Both the position numbers and the translations under genes were made by a program. Positions 8,743-16,233 of a stretch of 38,733 nucleotides of DNA are shown piece after piece (the stretch's first letter is position 1; the number at the start of each line of letters is the position of its first letter). The notes under the pieces were generated by a model. The model made no database searches. It worked only from the letters and a program-made list of their open reading frames with translations, and was not told where the DNA came from. Source of the stretch: an uncultured Oscillibacter sp. (lineage in GTDB: Bacteria; Bacillota; Clostridia; Oscillospirales; Oscillospiraceae); NCBI RefSeq assembly GCF_947654275.1, contig NZ_CANTJS010000024.1, positions 1-38,733 of the forward strand, read 5' to 3'.

Positions 8743-8967
8743 CAGGAGCGGCCGCATTTGCGGCCGCTCCTGTCAGGCTGTCGAAAAAGAATTTTTCGAC
8801 AGCCTGCGCAAGTTTTCAGAACCCGTGAGAAGTTCTGAAAACTTATTGATTGCACATGAAAGACACCCCTGATGGGTTCCTTTCATACTATCTTCCTTTC
8901 CGAAAGCTGAAGGCGATCCGTTTTTTCGACAGTCTTGCAGGAACGGCCGCATTTGCGGCCGCTCCTG
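8743..8967. repeat. Block of four perfect or near-perfect hairpins (REP/MITE-like)
   Basis: Four inverted repeats follow each other. CAGGAGCGGCCGC with ATTT loop lies at 8743-8772. CAGGCTGTCGAAAAA pairs with its complement at 8774-8806. AAGTTTTCAGAAC pairs with its complement at 8810-8844. A second copy of the first hairpin, with one mismatch, lies at 8938-8967 and is followed by TTTT, so it can terminate the permease transcript. The word TTTTTCGACAG(C/T)CT also occurs twice (8792 and near 8922). The arrangement looks like insertion of a small palindromic element with duplication of a terminator hairpin. Confidence 0.85.
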
Positions 8968-8977
8968 TTTTCATTCA

Positions 8978-9277
8978 TTACAGCAGATAATTGTTTTCCC
9001 GGTTTGCAATCAGCAAATCCACCAATTGATAAGTGGCGTAACCCCCTGCGACCAGGGGCTCTCTCTCACAGATATCCTCCGCTTCCTCCCGGCTCTCCGT
9101 TTTGAGGATATACATGCCCGCCATGCCCGGAAAGCCCTTGAATACGCCGCAGATTTCCAATTTTCCCTCATCGTCCAGCTTTCTGATATGCTCGACATGC
9201 TCGGTCACTTTTTGTTTGGTGAGTTTGTTATAGGTTTTGCTTTTTTTAATCATCATCATATACATCTGGTTTTCCAT
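8978..9277 (-). CDS. YciI-like domain protein
   Basis: This is a 99-residue cytoplasmic protein with the pattern of the YciI/YCII ferredoxin-like fold: HVEHIRKLDDEGKLEICGVF, then a Gly-rich turn, MYILKTESREEAEDICEREPLVAGG. The start follows AGGAGGGACTT. Proteins of this family are small and mostly of unknown role; some relatives are dimeric and suggested to be enzymes. It is the last gene of the minus-strand group that starts with nagZ, separated from the DUF6881-like gene by 125 bases. Confidence 0.8.
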   Translation of the reverse strand: MENQMYMMMIKKSKTYNKLTKQKVTEHVEHIRKLDDEGKLEICGVFKGFPGMAGMYILKTESREEAEDICEREPLVAGGYATYQLVDLLIANRENNYLL

Positions 9278-9402
9278 AAGTCCCTCCTGTAAAGGCTGTA
9301 AAAGATGGTGAAACCCGGCGGCGCGCCCCCTGGGGTGTGTCCGGCGGGAGGCGTTTGCGGAGTCCGTTGTTTCCTAAATTTTTCAGAATACCGGAAGACG
9401 GT

Positions 9403-9720
9403 CTAAAAGAACATGCCCATAAAGCCGTCGGGCCGTTCCTGGGCCTGGTTCCAGACCTCATAGAACAGCTGGGGGGAGATATAGGCGGCGGTGAAGGACT
9501 CCCCCTGAAGATCCGCGTTTTCGATCTCCCGCAGGTCCTCCGGAAAGGGCACGTCCGCCAGGGCCTCCGGACAGCCCCGCTCCGCGCCGTAGGAAAAACA
9601 GATGCCGTTGCGGAAAAACTCCACCTTGCGGACCTCACAGCGGCTGTCGTCCAGCTCGGAATAAATGCGGTAGGGCTCGTCGTCCAAATCGTGGTCCCAT
9701 TCCACTAAAACATACTGCAT
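9403..9720 (-). CDS. DUF6881-like protein
   Basis: This is a 105-residue soluble acidic protein. The N-terminus (YVLVEWDHDLDDEPYRIYSELDDSRCEVRKVEFFRNG) matches the pattern I know for DUF6881 proteins: a strand, W-x-H-D, DEP, then SELD-D-R-x-E-x-R-K-V-E-F-F. A C-terminal helix with F-x-E-V-W completes the family pattern. GAGGAGG precedes the ATG. It lies 12 bases after the alanyl-tRNA editing gene and is probably co-transcribed. Members sometimes occur near contact-dependent toxin systems, but no toxin is seen here. Function unknown. Confidence 0.8.
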   Translation of the reverse strand: MQYVLVEWDHDLDDEPYRIYSELDDSRCEVRKVEFFRNGICFSYGAERGCPEALADVPFPEDLREIENADLQGESFTAAYISPQLFYEVWNQAQERPDGFMGMFF

Positions 9721-9732
9721 GGTTTGTCCTCC

Positions 9733-10902
9733 TCACAAATTGCTGGCAGCGAAAAAAGCGAAAAAGACCTCAATGTCGCTCCGCGCCGCCTGGACGCTGC
9801 CCTGGGCAAAGCTGTTCCGCCCGCCGCCCCGGCCATGGAGGGTCTGATTCAGGGCCTTTACCAAGGCGGAGATGTCCCCGCCTCCGGCGCGGACCAGGGC
9901 GTAGTTCCAGACGGTTCCCTCTCCGGCGAATACCGCCGCCAGACCGCCGCAGGATTTGGCCGTCAGGTCCGCCAGACGCCGGACGCTGTCGGGCCGGGCG
10001 GGGGGCTGGAAGAGCACCACGTCCCCCTTGCCCGCCTGGCCCTCCGCCAGGGCGGCATAGGCGGTCTGTTCCAGGTCCGCCATGCGGGCCTTGGCGGCGG
10101 CCAGCTCCGATTCCAGCCGCTCCACGGCGTCCAGGGCCTCCAGGGGCTTCACACTGAGCCGCTGGCCAATGGCCTTCGCCTGCTCAAAGGTCCCGGAGAG
10201 GAAGCGCAGGGCCCGGTCTCCGCAGAGGATTTCCAGCCGGACCCCCTCCCGGAACTTCTGACAGGAAAGAACCTTGACCAGGCCCACCTGGCCCGCCCGG
10301 AGGACGTGGGTGCCGCAGCAGGCGCAGCGGTCCGCCTCCGGGAATTCCACAATGCGGACCTGTCCGGTCAGCTCCTTTTTGCTCCGGTAGTCCAGTTCCG
10401 CCAGCTCCGCCGGGGAGGGGAAGGTAATGCGGACCGCCCGGTCAGCCCAGACCGCCTCGTTGGCCAGCCGCTCCGCCTTCAGGACCTGCTCCCAGGTGAG
10501 GTCCGCGTTATAGTCGATGGTGACGGTCTCCGCCCCCAAGTGGAAGCCCACGTTGTCACAGTGATACAGGCGGCAGAGGATGCCGCTGATGATGTGCTCG
10601 CCGGAGTGCTGCTGCATGTGGTCGAAGCGCCGGGCCCAGTCGACGGAGCCGGCGGCCTCCGTCCCGGCTTCCACAGGTCCGTCGCAGATGTGGAAAATGA
10701 CCCCGTCCTTTTCGTGGACCTCCAGAACCCTTACGCCGCCCAGGGTCCCATGGTCAGCGGGCTGGCCGCCTCCCTCGGGGTAGAAGGCCGTCCGGTCCAG
10801 GACCACCCGCCAGGCGTCTATGATGAGCTCACAGGCCAGCACATGGGCGGTGAATTCTCTCAGAAAGGGGTCCTGATAGTATAGCTTTTCCGTCTCTCTC
10901 AT
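9733..10902 (-). CDS. Alanyl-tRNA editing protein, AlaX-L type with DHHA1 domain
   Basis: This is a 389-residue free-standing relative of the C-terminal half of alanyl-tRNA synthetase. It should hydrolyse mischarged Ser- or Gly-tRNA-Ala in the cytoplasm. An AlaRS-type beta-barrel opens the protein (TAFYPEGGGQPADHGTL near residue 40). The zinc-binding editing site is present: HSGEH near residue 98 and CACCGTH near 195. A helical coiled-coil linker follows (residues 235-285), then a DHHA1-type domain ending in GGGRNSFAQGSV. This is the long AlaX form. The ATG follows GGAAAGGAT. It sits among small uncharacterised genes in one minus-strand group. Confidence 0.92.
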   Translation of the reverse strand: MRETEKLYYQDPFLREFTAHVLACELIIDAWRVVLDRTAFYPEGGGQPADHGTLGGVRVLEVHEKDGVIFHICDGPVEAGTEAAGSVDWARRFDHMQQHSGEHIISGILCRLYHCDNVGFHLGAETVTIDYNADLTWEQVLKAERLANEAVWADRAVRITFPSPAELAELDYRSKKELTGQVRIVEFPEADRCACCGTHVLRAGQVGLVKVLSCQKFREGVRLEILCGDRALRFLSGTFEQAKAIGQRLSVKPLEALDAVERLESELAAAKARMADLEQTAYAALAEGQAGKGDVVLFQPPARPDSVRRLADLTAKSCGGLAAVFAGEGTVWNYALVRAGGGDISALVKALNQTLHGRGGGRNSFAQGSVQAARSDIEVFFAFFAASNL

Positions 10903-10922
10903 TCAACGATATCCTTTCCGTT

Positions 10923-11396
10923 TTATTGAAAGCCAATCCATTCCAGAGCCTCCGGCGGAAACACCCAATATGGGTGGCCGGGAACCCGGTTGGCAGGAGG
11001 CTGTTCCGCCAGCCCGTCCGGGTGCAGGGTGTTTTCCCCGGCAGGGGAGTAGCAGGACCGCTCATAGGTATGGCCGGTTTCCCGGTCCGTGACGTTGATC
11101 ACCACGGCAATCTCCAGCTCCGGAAGGGAGCGGGCCGCGTATTCCGGAAAATCCAGGTAGAGCAGGGGAAGGCCGGTGGTGTCGGACCGGTTCGTATAGG
11201 CCGGGCCCCACCAGCGGCCGCAGATGTCCGCGGCGTCCTTCATGGCGCCGGTGAGTACGTTCCGCTCCCGCACCGCCTGCGGCGTCTGCCGGTCCCCGGG
11301 CAGGGCGGCAAACCACTTTTTCGGCAGTCCGGGCAGCTTCCGGATTTTAGACGCCGGACACCGAATATTGGTGCGGAAAAACCCTGAGCGCTCCAT
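10923..11396 (-). CDS. Hypothetical protein
   Basis: This is a 157-residue soluble protein without signal peptide or recognised domain. It is rich in Arg and Pro near the start (RTNIRCPASKIRKLPGLPKKWF) and has a strand-rich centre (LEIAVVINVTDRETGHTYERSCYSP). The ATG at 11396 is chosen because AAAGGGTGA lies upstream; an open extension to 11444 overlaps the preceding gene. Gaps of 20 bases on both sides suggest membership of the minus-strand operon with the AlaX gene and the membrane protein upstream. Confidence 0.65.
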   Translation of the reverse strand: MERSGFFRTNIRCPASKIRKLPGLPKKWFAALPGDRQTPQAVRERNVLTGAMKDAADICGRWWGPAYTNRSDTTGLPLLYLDFPEYAARSLPELEIAVVINVTDRETGHTYERSCYSPAGENTLHPDGLAEQPPANRVPGHPYWVFPPEALEWIGFQ

Positions 11397-11416
11397 AAAA
11401 TCACCCTTTTGTTCTG

Positions 11417-12307
11417 TCAGAAATGAACCACCATGAATTCCCACACCGGTTCCGCCAGGAAATAGCCCAGAATGGCCGAGGCCAGATTGGCCTCCACCGC
11501 GTAGGTAATGGCCCGCCCGTCGGAGGGCTCCTGCAGAAAGCGGCGATACAGGATAATTTCCGCCGCCAGGACGGCCAGCTCCGCCGGAATCAGCATCCAG
11601 AAATACCAGTAATCAATAGCGCGCTGGGTGGCCTCGACGCTGAACCACAGGGACAGGCCCCCCTGTGTCAGCAGGTTCACCAGCAGGAAGACCAGAACAT
11701 TCCGCCGGGACCAGAGGCCCAGCAGCCATAGAAAAACGCCCTCAATGAGAATGGTGGGAATAAAGGTGGCCAGGAACTGCAATACATAGCGCTGCCAGAC
11801 CGGGGCCAAGGAGACGGTTCCGGCGGACCAGTCCAGAGTGACGGACACCTGATAGGCCCGGCGGGTCAGGGGCTCTGAGCAGAAAATCTGGCCGGACTTT
11901 GTGACAGCCAGAACCCGGAAGGTCTCCGGCACGCCGTGAGAGACAAAACGGTGCAGACCTTCCTCCTGGGAGCGGCTTCCATCCAGGTCAGCGTACATGA
12001 GCCCACCGCGGGTCCCCTGAAGTGAACAGGAATGCCAGCCCTCCGGGACAGCAGCCAGCAGGCCGTCCATCAGGTCCTGATCCAGACCGGCTTCATATTC
12101 TTCCGAGTAGCCCCAGACGCGACGGTCCGGGTCAAAAAAATAGGCGTTATAAGGGTCTTCCTCCAGCAGGTCCATGTAATAGGGTTCTTCCGGTCCGTTT
12201 TCCACCCGGACATAGATCATGGGCTTGGGGCCGGAATCCGCGAAGACGGGAACCGTCAGCAGCAGCACCGCCAGCAGGAGCAGGGAGCACGCGCGCAGTC
12301 GCTTCAT
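11417..12307 (-). CDS. Membrane protein with signal peptide and extracellular domain
   Basis: This is a 296-residue protein: signal peptide (residues 1-23, LLLLAVLLLTVPVFADS), an outside region of about 145 residues, then about four membrane segments between residues 168 and 290, two of them separated by a short RR loop (LLGLWSRRNVLVFLLVNLL). The ATG is preceded by GGAGGG. I do not recognise the family; the layout resembles uncharacterised envelope proteins of gut Clostridia. It lies between the nagZ-like lipoprotein gene and the hypothetical 21 bases downstream. Confidence 0.72.
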   Translation of the reverse strand: MKRLRACSLLLLAVLLLTVPVFADSGPKPMIYVRVENGPEEPYYMDLLEEDPYNAYFFDPDRRVWGYSEEYEAGLDQDLMDGLLAAVPEGWHSCSLQGTRGGLMYADLDGSRSQEEGLHRFVSHGVPETFRVLAVTKSGQIFCSEPLTRRAYQVSVTLDWSAGTVSLAPVWQRYVLQFLATFIPTILIEGVFLWLLGLWSRRNVLVFLLVNLLTQGGLSLWFSVEATQRAIDYWYFWMLIPAELAVLAAEIILYRRFLQEPSDGRAITYAVEANLASAILGYFLAEPVWEFMVVHF

Positions 12308-12371
12308 ATCAAAACCCTCCAAATCTGTTTACCTGGCAGGACGAATTTCCGGCTGGTTTGGTTTCAGTTTC

Positions 12372-13604
12372 TTATGGAACGGATGAAACGTGGGTGGTGA
12401 GTGCGCCGCCCTCTGTTGGCGCCAGCAGGCCCAGCTCCAGCTTCCAGCGAAGGACCCGGGCGCAGGCGGCGTCGATGACTGCCTCGTCCAGAGTTCCAAG
12501 GCCCACCGCGTCGATGACGCCGGGAATCTGGGACTTGTAATCGGAGGTAATCAGAAGGTCGTTTCCCGCCACCAGGGCCATGACTGCCGCGGAGCCGTCT
12601 TCCGCATAGGCTTCCACCGCGTCCATGGCCAGATCGTCGGTCATGACCACACCCTCAAAGCCCAGGTCCTCCCGGAGAATCCGGTGGACCTCCGGGGACA
12701 GGGAGGCGGGCAGCGCCGCGTCCATGCAGCTGACGATGTTGTGGCTCACCAGCACGGCAGGGGGCAGGCCGGCCTGAATCCCGGCCTCCATGCCCGCCTG
12801 GAAGGGCAGAAAGTCCTGGGTCCGGAAGGTCTCCAGGGGCCGCTCGTCCACGGCGATGCCGGTGTGGGTGTCCTTGTTGTTCCCGTAGCCGGGGAAGTGC
12901 TTTAAAACGCTGCCCAGGCCATAGCGGGAATGCATGTCCACCACCCGGGCGACATAGAGCCCGGCGGTCTCCGCGTCTCTGCCGGTGGTCCGGTCATACA
13001 TGAAGTCGCTGGGATTGGTGGATACGTCCGCCACCGGGGCGAGATTGACGTTGATGCCCAGGGCTTTTAGAAGCAGGGACTTTTCCCGGGTCTCGCTGTC
13101 GATGGCCTCCATCCCCGCCTCCCAGAGTTTTTTGGGATTGGAGAATTTTTTGTCCCGCAGATGGGGATTGGAGCTGATGCGGACGACGGTTTTCCCCTCC
13201 TCGTCCACGCCAATCAGCAGGGGGATGCCCGTGTCCTCTGCCGCCGCCTGCTGATAACCGGCAATGGTTTGAATCAGATCGCTGGCGGTTTTGTCTCTGG
13301 TGTCCTGGCTGAAGAGGAGGAAACCGCCCAGATGGTAATCGGTGAGGTCCTTCACAGCGTTTTCCGCCGGACAGCGGGCGAAAAAGAGCTGTCCCACCTT
13401 TTCCTCCAGGGACAGTTCCTTCAAAAGAACCTCCACAGGGTCGGCGGGTTTTTCCGGTTCCTCCGGTTCACTTGCTTCATCGTCCGGCGGAGCGGAGAGG
13501 GAACCGGGGTCGGACACGCTGTTCTCCGGCGGGGGCGGAATGGTTCCGCCTCCGCAGCCGGAGAGCAGGGCCAGTATCAGGAGCAGGGCCAGCGTTCGTT
13601 TCAT
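12372..13604 (-). CDS. nagZ: Beta-N-acetylhexosaminidase-like GH3 lipoprotein (NagZ family)
   Basis: This is a 410-residue exported lipoprotein of glycoside hydrolase family 3. It would remove terminal N-acetylglucosamine from muropeptides or glycans on the outer face of the membrane. The lipobox is LLSGC with Cys at 17. A Pro/Glu-rich linker (residues 20-52) precedes the GH3 barrel. The loop KHFPGYGNNKDTHTG holds the Asp-His dyad that distinguishes NagZ; the usual His of KHFPGHG is Tyr here. The nucleophile Asp is in GVVMTDDLAMDAV. The start was chosen at the M-K-R-T of the signal peptide, with GGAGGAATT upstream; longer open frames are not coding. It heads the minus-strand group down to 8978. 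Confidence 0.9.
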   Translation of the reverse strand: MKRTLALLLILALLSGCGGGTIPPPPENSVSDPGSLSAPPDDEASEPEEPEKPADPVEVLLKELSLEEKVGQLFFARCPAENAVKDLTDYHLGGFLLFSQDTRDKTASDLIQTIAGYQQAAAEDTGIPLLIGVDEEGKTVVRISSNPHLRDKKFSNPKKLWEAGMEAIDSETREKSLLLKALGINVNLAPVADVSTNPSDFMYDRTTGRDAETAGLYVARVVDMHSRYGLGSVLKHFPGYGNNKDTHTGIAVDERPLETFRTQDFLPFQAGMEAGIQAGLPPAVLVSHNIVSCMDAALPASLSPEVHRILREDLGFEGVVMTDDLAMDAVEAYAEDGSAAVMALVAGNDLLITSDYKSQIPGVIDAVGLGTLDEAVIDAACARVLRWKLELGLLAPTEGGALTTHVSSVP

Positions 13605-13644
13605 TCTCTGAATTCCTCCATGAGGTTTTTTGGTGGATAAAAGC

Positions 13645-13673
13645 ATTATAACACAGCTTCCTGACCAGGGGAA
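13645..13673 (-). promoter_or_regulatory. Possible promoter of the nagZ group
   Basis: On the minus strand a perfect TATAAT lies at 13650-13645, with a weak -35 (TTCCCC, 13673-13668) 17 bases upstream. It is back to back with a plus-strand promoter whose -35 begins at 13677, so the two would compete for polymerase. Confidence 0.45.
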
Positions 13674-13676
13674 GGC

Positions 13677-13705
13677 TTGCTTTTCCCTCTTTGGCATGTT
13701 ATAGT
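13677..13705 (+). promoter_or_regulatory. Promoter for the acetyltransferase gene
   Basis: TTGCTT at 13677-13682, a 17-base spacer and TATAGT at 13700-13705. The leader to the acetyltransferase start is long, about 225 bases, and contains a possible small basic ORF. Confidence 0.6.
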
Positions 13706-13782
13706 CAGCACAGTTGAACGCTGGCAAAGCCGCTGTCCGGTAAAAAGCTGTGCGGACGGCAGACTGTGAGCAATTACCCGGT

Positions 13783-13917
13783 ATGTCTAAAAAGGAAAAA
13801 AGCCAAAAGAGCCAAAAAGATCGGAAAAGCCGGAAAAGGATGATGAATATGCGCGAATTGCGGAAAAAGAAGGCCGTGGCCACTGTGAAGGGCCCCTTGA
13901 AGGAGGTGAATTGCTGA
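13783..13917 (+). CDS. Possible small basic leader peptide
   Basis: An uninterrupted 44-codon frame runs from ATG 13783 to TGA 13917 within the acetyltransferase leader. It encodes a very Lys/Arg-rich peptide (MSKKEKSQKSQKDRKSRKR...) and overlaps a good AAGGAGG site near its 3' end. No strong ribosome site precedes it, and the frame arises from a purine-rich, repeat-like tract, so it may be chance. If translated, it could act as a leader peptide ahead of the resistance-type acetyltransferase. Confidence 0.28.
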   Translation: MSKKEKSQKSQKDRKSRKRMMNMRELRKKKAVATVKGPLKEVNC

Positions 13918-13938
13918 ACATTGTAAGGAGGAACGAGT

Positions 13939-14604
13939 ATGTATCAAATTCCCAGCCCTGACGTGGTGTTTCCCAATGAATATCACACGTCATGCTTTTT
14001 GAAAAATGTCATCACCGCCCCCAATATCTCCGTGGGGGATTACACCTATTACGACGACCCTGTGGACCCTGCGGGCTTTGAGCAGAACAACGTGCTGTTC
14101 AACTGGCCGGAATTCGGCGACCATCTGATCATCGGCAAATTCTGTTCCATTGCCAGCGGCGTGAAGTTTATCATGGGCAGTGCCAATCACCGCTTGGGCA
14201 GCGCCACGGTCTACCCCTTCAACGTCTTTGGCGGACTGTGGGAGGAGCGGACGCCGCCCCACCTGTCTCAGCTCCCCTTCAAGGGGGATACGGTGGTTGG
14301 AATCGATGTGTGGCTTGGCCGGGAGTGCGTGGTGATGCCCGGCGTGCACATCGGAGACGGGGCCATTGTGGCGGCGTATTCCGTGGTGACCAGGGATGTG
14401 GAGCCCTATACCCTGGTGGGCGGCAACCCGGCCCGGTTGATCAGGCGCCGGTTTTCCCCGGAGCTGACAGCGCTGCTGCTGGAGCTCCGCTGGTGGGACT
14501 TTTCCGCTGAGGAGCTGGCGGATTTTCTGCCGGTGCTGTGCAATGAGGATTTGAGGGTTTTAGAGAGGGCGATACGGGAACGGCTGAGGGCTGAAAAGAA
14601 TTGA
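13939..14604 (+). CDS. Vat/CatB-type xenobiotic O-acetyltransferase
   Basis: This is a 221-residue acetyl-CoA-dependent acetyltransferase of the left-handed beta-helix (hexapeptide) family. The layout follows streptogramin A acetyltransferases closely: VGDYTYYDD, then IGKFCSIASGVKFIMGSANHR with the catalytic His of NHR near residue 80, YPFNVFGGLWE, GDTVVGIDVWLGRECVVMPGVHIGDGAIVAAYSVVTRDVEPYTLVGGNPA, and a C-terminal helix with WWD. The AAGGAGG site before ATG is strong. It may inactivate a streptogramin, chloramphenicol or another hydroxyl compound; whether it gives resistance cannot be told. It has its own promoter and a terminator hairpin directly after the stop. Confidence 0.92.
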   Translation: MYQIPSPDVVFPNEYHTSCFLKNVITAPNISVGDYTYYDDPVDPAGFEQNNVLFNWPEFGDHLIIGKFCSIASGVKFIMGSANHRLGSATVYPFNVFGGLWEERTPPHLSQLPFKGDTVVGIDVWLGRECVVMPGVHIGDGAIVAAYSVVTRDVEPYTLVGGNPARLIRRRFSPELTALLLELRWWDFSAEELADFLPVLCNEDLRVLERAIRERLRAEKN

Positions 14605-14612
14605 ACCATAGA

Positions 14613-14725
14613 GAAGAGGAGGGCGGCGGCCTTCCTCTTTCTGCCTTTTTTGCTTTTTTTGCTTTTCTGCGTTTTTCCGCTTTTCTGCGGATTTCATCAG
14701 GGCGGTGCGCGTTGGTCCGTTTCCC
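14613..14725 (+). repeat. Direct repeat copy A with terminator hairpin
   Basis: It begins with a GAAGAGGAGG...CCTTCCTCTTTC hairpin and T-rich tail directly after the acetyltransferase stop, so it can serve as that gene's terminator. The following stretch to GGTCCGTTTCCC is nearly identical to copy B at 15668-15763. Copy A carries an extra 18 bases in its T/GC-rich middle. The region from here to 14892 holds no gene. Confidence 0.85.
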
Positions 14726-14807
14726 GGAACCGCCGGGGGCGGCGGCCCCTGCATCACGGTCCTATTATAGAATGAGAGACCGGACACCCGCTCGTTTCAG
14801 CGGGGGA

Positions 14808-14836
14808 TTGAAAGATGTCCGTGCCGGTGGTATACT
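14808..14836 (+). promoter_or_regulatory. Promoter of the methyltransferase gene
   Basis: TTGAAA at 14808-14813, a 17-base spacer and TATACT at 14831-14836, about 55 bases ahead of the TTG start codon. Confidence 0.72.
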
Positions 14837-14891
14837 TTGCTCACCAGGTCCGGCTTGTTCCGGCGGAAATGACAGCAGCGGGAGGACTGAT

Positions 14892-15659
14892 TTGAAACCT
14901 GTTATCAGAAAATTTGACGGCCGGGCGGAGGATTATACGGCGGGTAGGCCGGATTACGCCGCGGCTCTGATTGACTGCATGTATCGTGAGTATGGGGTGT
15001 CAGACGCCTCTGTGATTGCGGATATCGGGTCTGGAACCGGAAAATTTGCCAGACATTTGCTTGACCGGGGCAGCGTGGTATACTGTGTGGAGCCCAACGA
15101 CGGCATGCGCCGTACGGCGGAAGAGGAGCTGCGGGGATATGAAAAATTCCACTCCGTCACAGGGACCGCCGAGCATACGTCCCTTGCGGACGGCACCGCG
15201 GATTTTGTTACAGCTGCCCAGGCCTTTCATTGGTTTGATGGAAAGCGGTTCAAAGAGGAATGTCTGCGGATTCTCAAGGACGGCGGGACCGTATTTTTGA
15301 TATGGAATGCCCGGGACGGTTCGGATTTGCTGAATCAGGAGTTGTTCCGCCTCCATACGGCTTACTGTCCCGGCTTCAAGGGCTTCAGCGGCGGGACCAA
15401 ACAGGATGACCCGAAAATCAGAAGCTTTTTTGACGGTCAGTATGTGTCCATGTCCTTCGATCATCCGTTGACGTTTGATCGGGACCGCTTTGTTGCAAGG
15501 TGCCTTTCGAGCTCCTATTCACTGAGAAAAGGAGACAAAGACTATGATGACTATATTGATGCGCTGAATGAGCTGTTTGACAGGCACGAGCATCATGGCC
15601 TTGTGTCCGTCGCAAATCAGTCGGTGGCCTATGTCGGAGCCATTGGGCAGGGCCGGTGA
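14892..15659 (+). CDS. Class I SAM-dependent methyltransferase
   Basis: This is a 255-residue soluble methyltransferase of the UbiE/Methyltransf_11 type. Motif I is VIADIGSGTGKFARHLL near residue 42, followed by the acidic end of strand 2 (VYCVEPNDGMR), post-I/II SLADGTADFVTAAQAFHWFD near 100, and motif III LRILKDGGTVFLIWN near 130. The TTG start at 14892 is preferred: GGAGG lies six bases upstream and the product then begins MKPVIRKFDGRAEDYTAGRPDY, as in relatives. Substrate unknown. The gene has its own promoter and lies between two direct repeats, as if it were a small cassette. Confidence 0.9.
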   Translation: MKPVIRKFDGRAEDYTAGRPDYAAALIDCMYREYGVSDASVIADIGSGTGKFARHLLDRGSVVYCVEPNDGMRRTAEEELRGYEKFHSVTGTAEHTSLADGTADFVTAAQAFHWFDGKRFKEECLRILKDGGTVFLIWNARDGSDLLNQELFRLHTAYCPGFKGFSGGTKQDDPKIRSFFDGQYVSMSFDHPLTFDRDRFVARCLSSSYSLRKGDKDYDDYIDALNELFDRHEHHGLVSVANQSVAYVGAIGQGR

Positions 15660-15667
15660 GAGAAGGA

Positions 15668-15763
15668 GAAGAGGAGGGCGGCGGCCCTCCTCTTTCTGCT
15701 TTTTTGCGTTTTTCCGCTTTTCTGCGGATTTCATCAGGGCGGTGTGCGTTGGTCCGTTTTCCC
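15668..15763 (+). repeat. Direct repeat copy B with terminator hairpin
   Basis: This copy begins with GAAGAGGAGGG, six bases, CCCTCCTCTTTC and a T run, a good terminator for the methyltransferase. It then continues, nearly identical to copy A (14613-14725), through GCGGATTTCATCAGGGCGGTG to GGTCCGTTTTCCC. The two copies bracket the methyltransferase gene and its promoter. Confidence 0.85.
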
Positions 15764-15839
15764 ATTTCCCTGGAAGTGCCAAGGGAAACGGACAGAGGCC
15801 GCTTCCTGATAAAATGCGGAAAAGGACATTCCCGGGCGG

Positions 15840-15971
15840 TCAGTCTTTTTCCTCTAAAGCCAGGGCGATGTGCAGCTCGTCCAGCTGCTTCTGAGTGACC
15901 TGGCTGGGGGCGTCCGCGTCGGAACAAGCTCCATATCTCTCGTCCTGCCGCCTGCGGCAGGACTCGCTCAT
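15840..15971 (-). pseudogene. Duplicated aspS C-terminus fused to a short ORF, copy 1
   Basis: A 43-codon frame starts at ATG 15971 with AAGGAGG about nine bases upstream. The first 19 residues (MSESCRRRQDERYGACSDA) come from the palindromic element. The remainder is in frame with, and identical to, the last residues of AspRS (APSQVTQKQLDELHIALALEEKD). It is most simply a gene fragment, but the intact frame and ribosome site mean that a short peptide could be made. Confidence 0.6.
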
Positions 15972-16036
15972 TCCGCTGTTCCTCCTTCTCCCCGCAAAAT
16001 CTTCGGATTTTGCGGGGGCCCCGATGATGGACGCGG

Positions 16037-16168
16037 TCAGTCTTTTTCCTCTAAAGCCAGGGCGATGTGCAGCTCGTCCAGCTGCTTCTGAGTGACCTGG
16101 CTGGGGGCGTCCGCGTCGGAACAAGCTCCATATCTCTCGTCCTGCCGCCTGCGGCAGGACTCGCTCAT
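16037..16168 (-). pseudogene. Duplicated aspS C-terminus fused to a short ORF, copy 2
   Basis: This is the second copy of the same 43-codon fusion frame, 197 bases away and apparently identical in sequence, including the ribosome site. It ends with the AspRS tail and stop codon, directly next to the true aspS 3' end. Confidence 0.6.
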
Positions 16169-16233
16169 TCCGCTGTTCCTCCTTCTCCCCGCAAAATCTT
16201 CGGATTTTGCGGGGGCCCCGATGATGGACGCGG

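Larger units (their letters stand above)
15837..16233 (-). repeat. Two extra 197-bp tandem units carrying the aspS 3' end
   Basis: The last ~75 bases of aspS, including its stop codon, occur three times with a period of 197 bases (equivalent positions 15841, 16038 and 16235). Only the third is joined to the real gene. In each of the two extra units the aspS piece is joined to a ~122-base element with two strong palindromes: GTCCTGCCGC/GCGGCAGGAC, and CCCCGCAAAAT/ATTTTGCGGGG. The end of each element has GATGATGGACGC, which is the inverse of the GCGTCCATCAT found in aspS at the junction. The two extra copies look identical, so the event is recent or conserved by recombination. Confidence 0.95.

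Noticed and set aside
7201-8757. A 518-codon minus-strand frame opposite the NCS2 permease
   Set aside because: The product is Gly/His/Gln-rich with no fold pattern, typical of an antisense shadow of a membrane protein gene.
9724-10884. A 386-codon plus-strand frame opposite the AlaX gene
   Set aside because: The minus-strand product has zinc ligands and clear family motifs; the plus-strand product has none.
14560-14787. Lys-rich minus-strand ORFs within the two direct repeats (also 15519-15782)
   Set aside because: They arise from the same repeated T-rich terminator sequence read backwards and have no ribosome site. The shared frame is noted in the repeat finding but not called as a gene.
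15837-16233. Possible CRISPR-like array in the 197-base repeats
   Set aside because: Whole units are identical without variable spacers, and they contain an aspS fragment; no cas gene is present.
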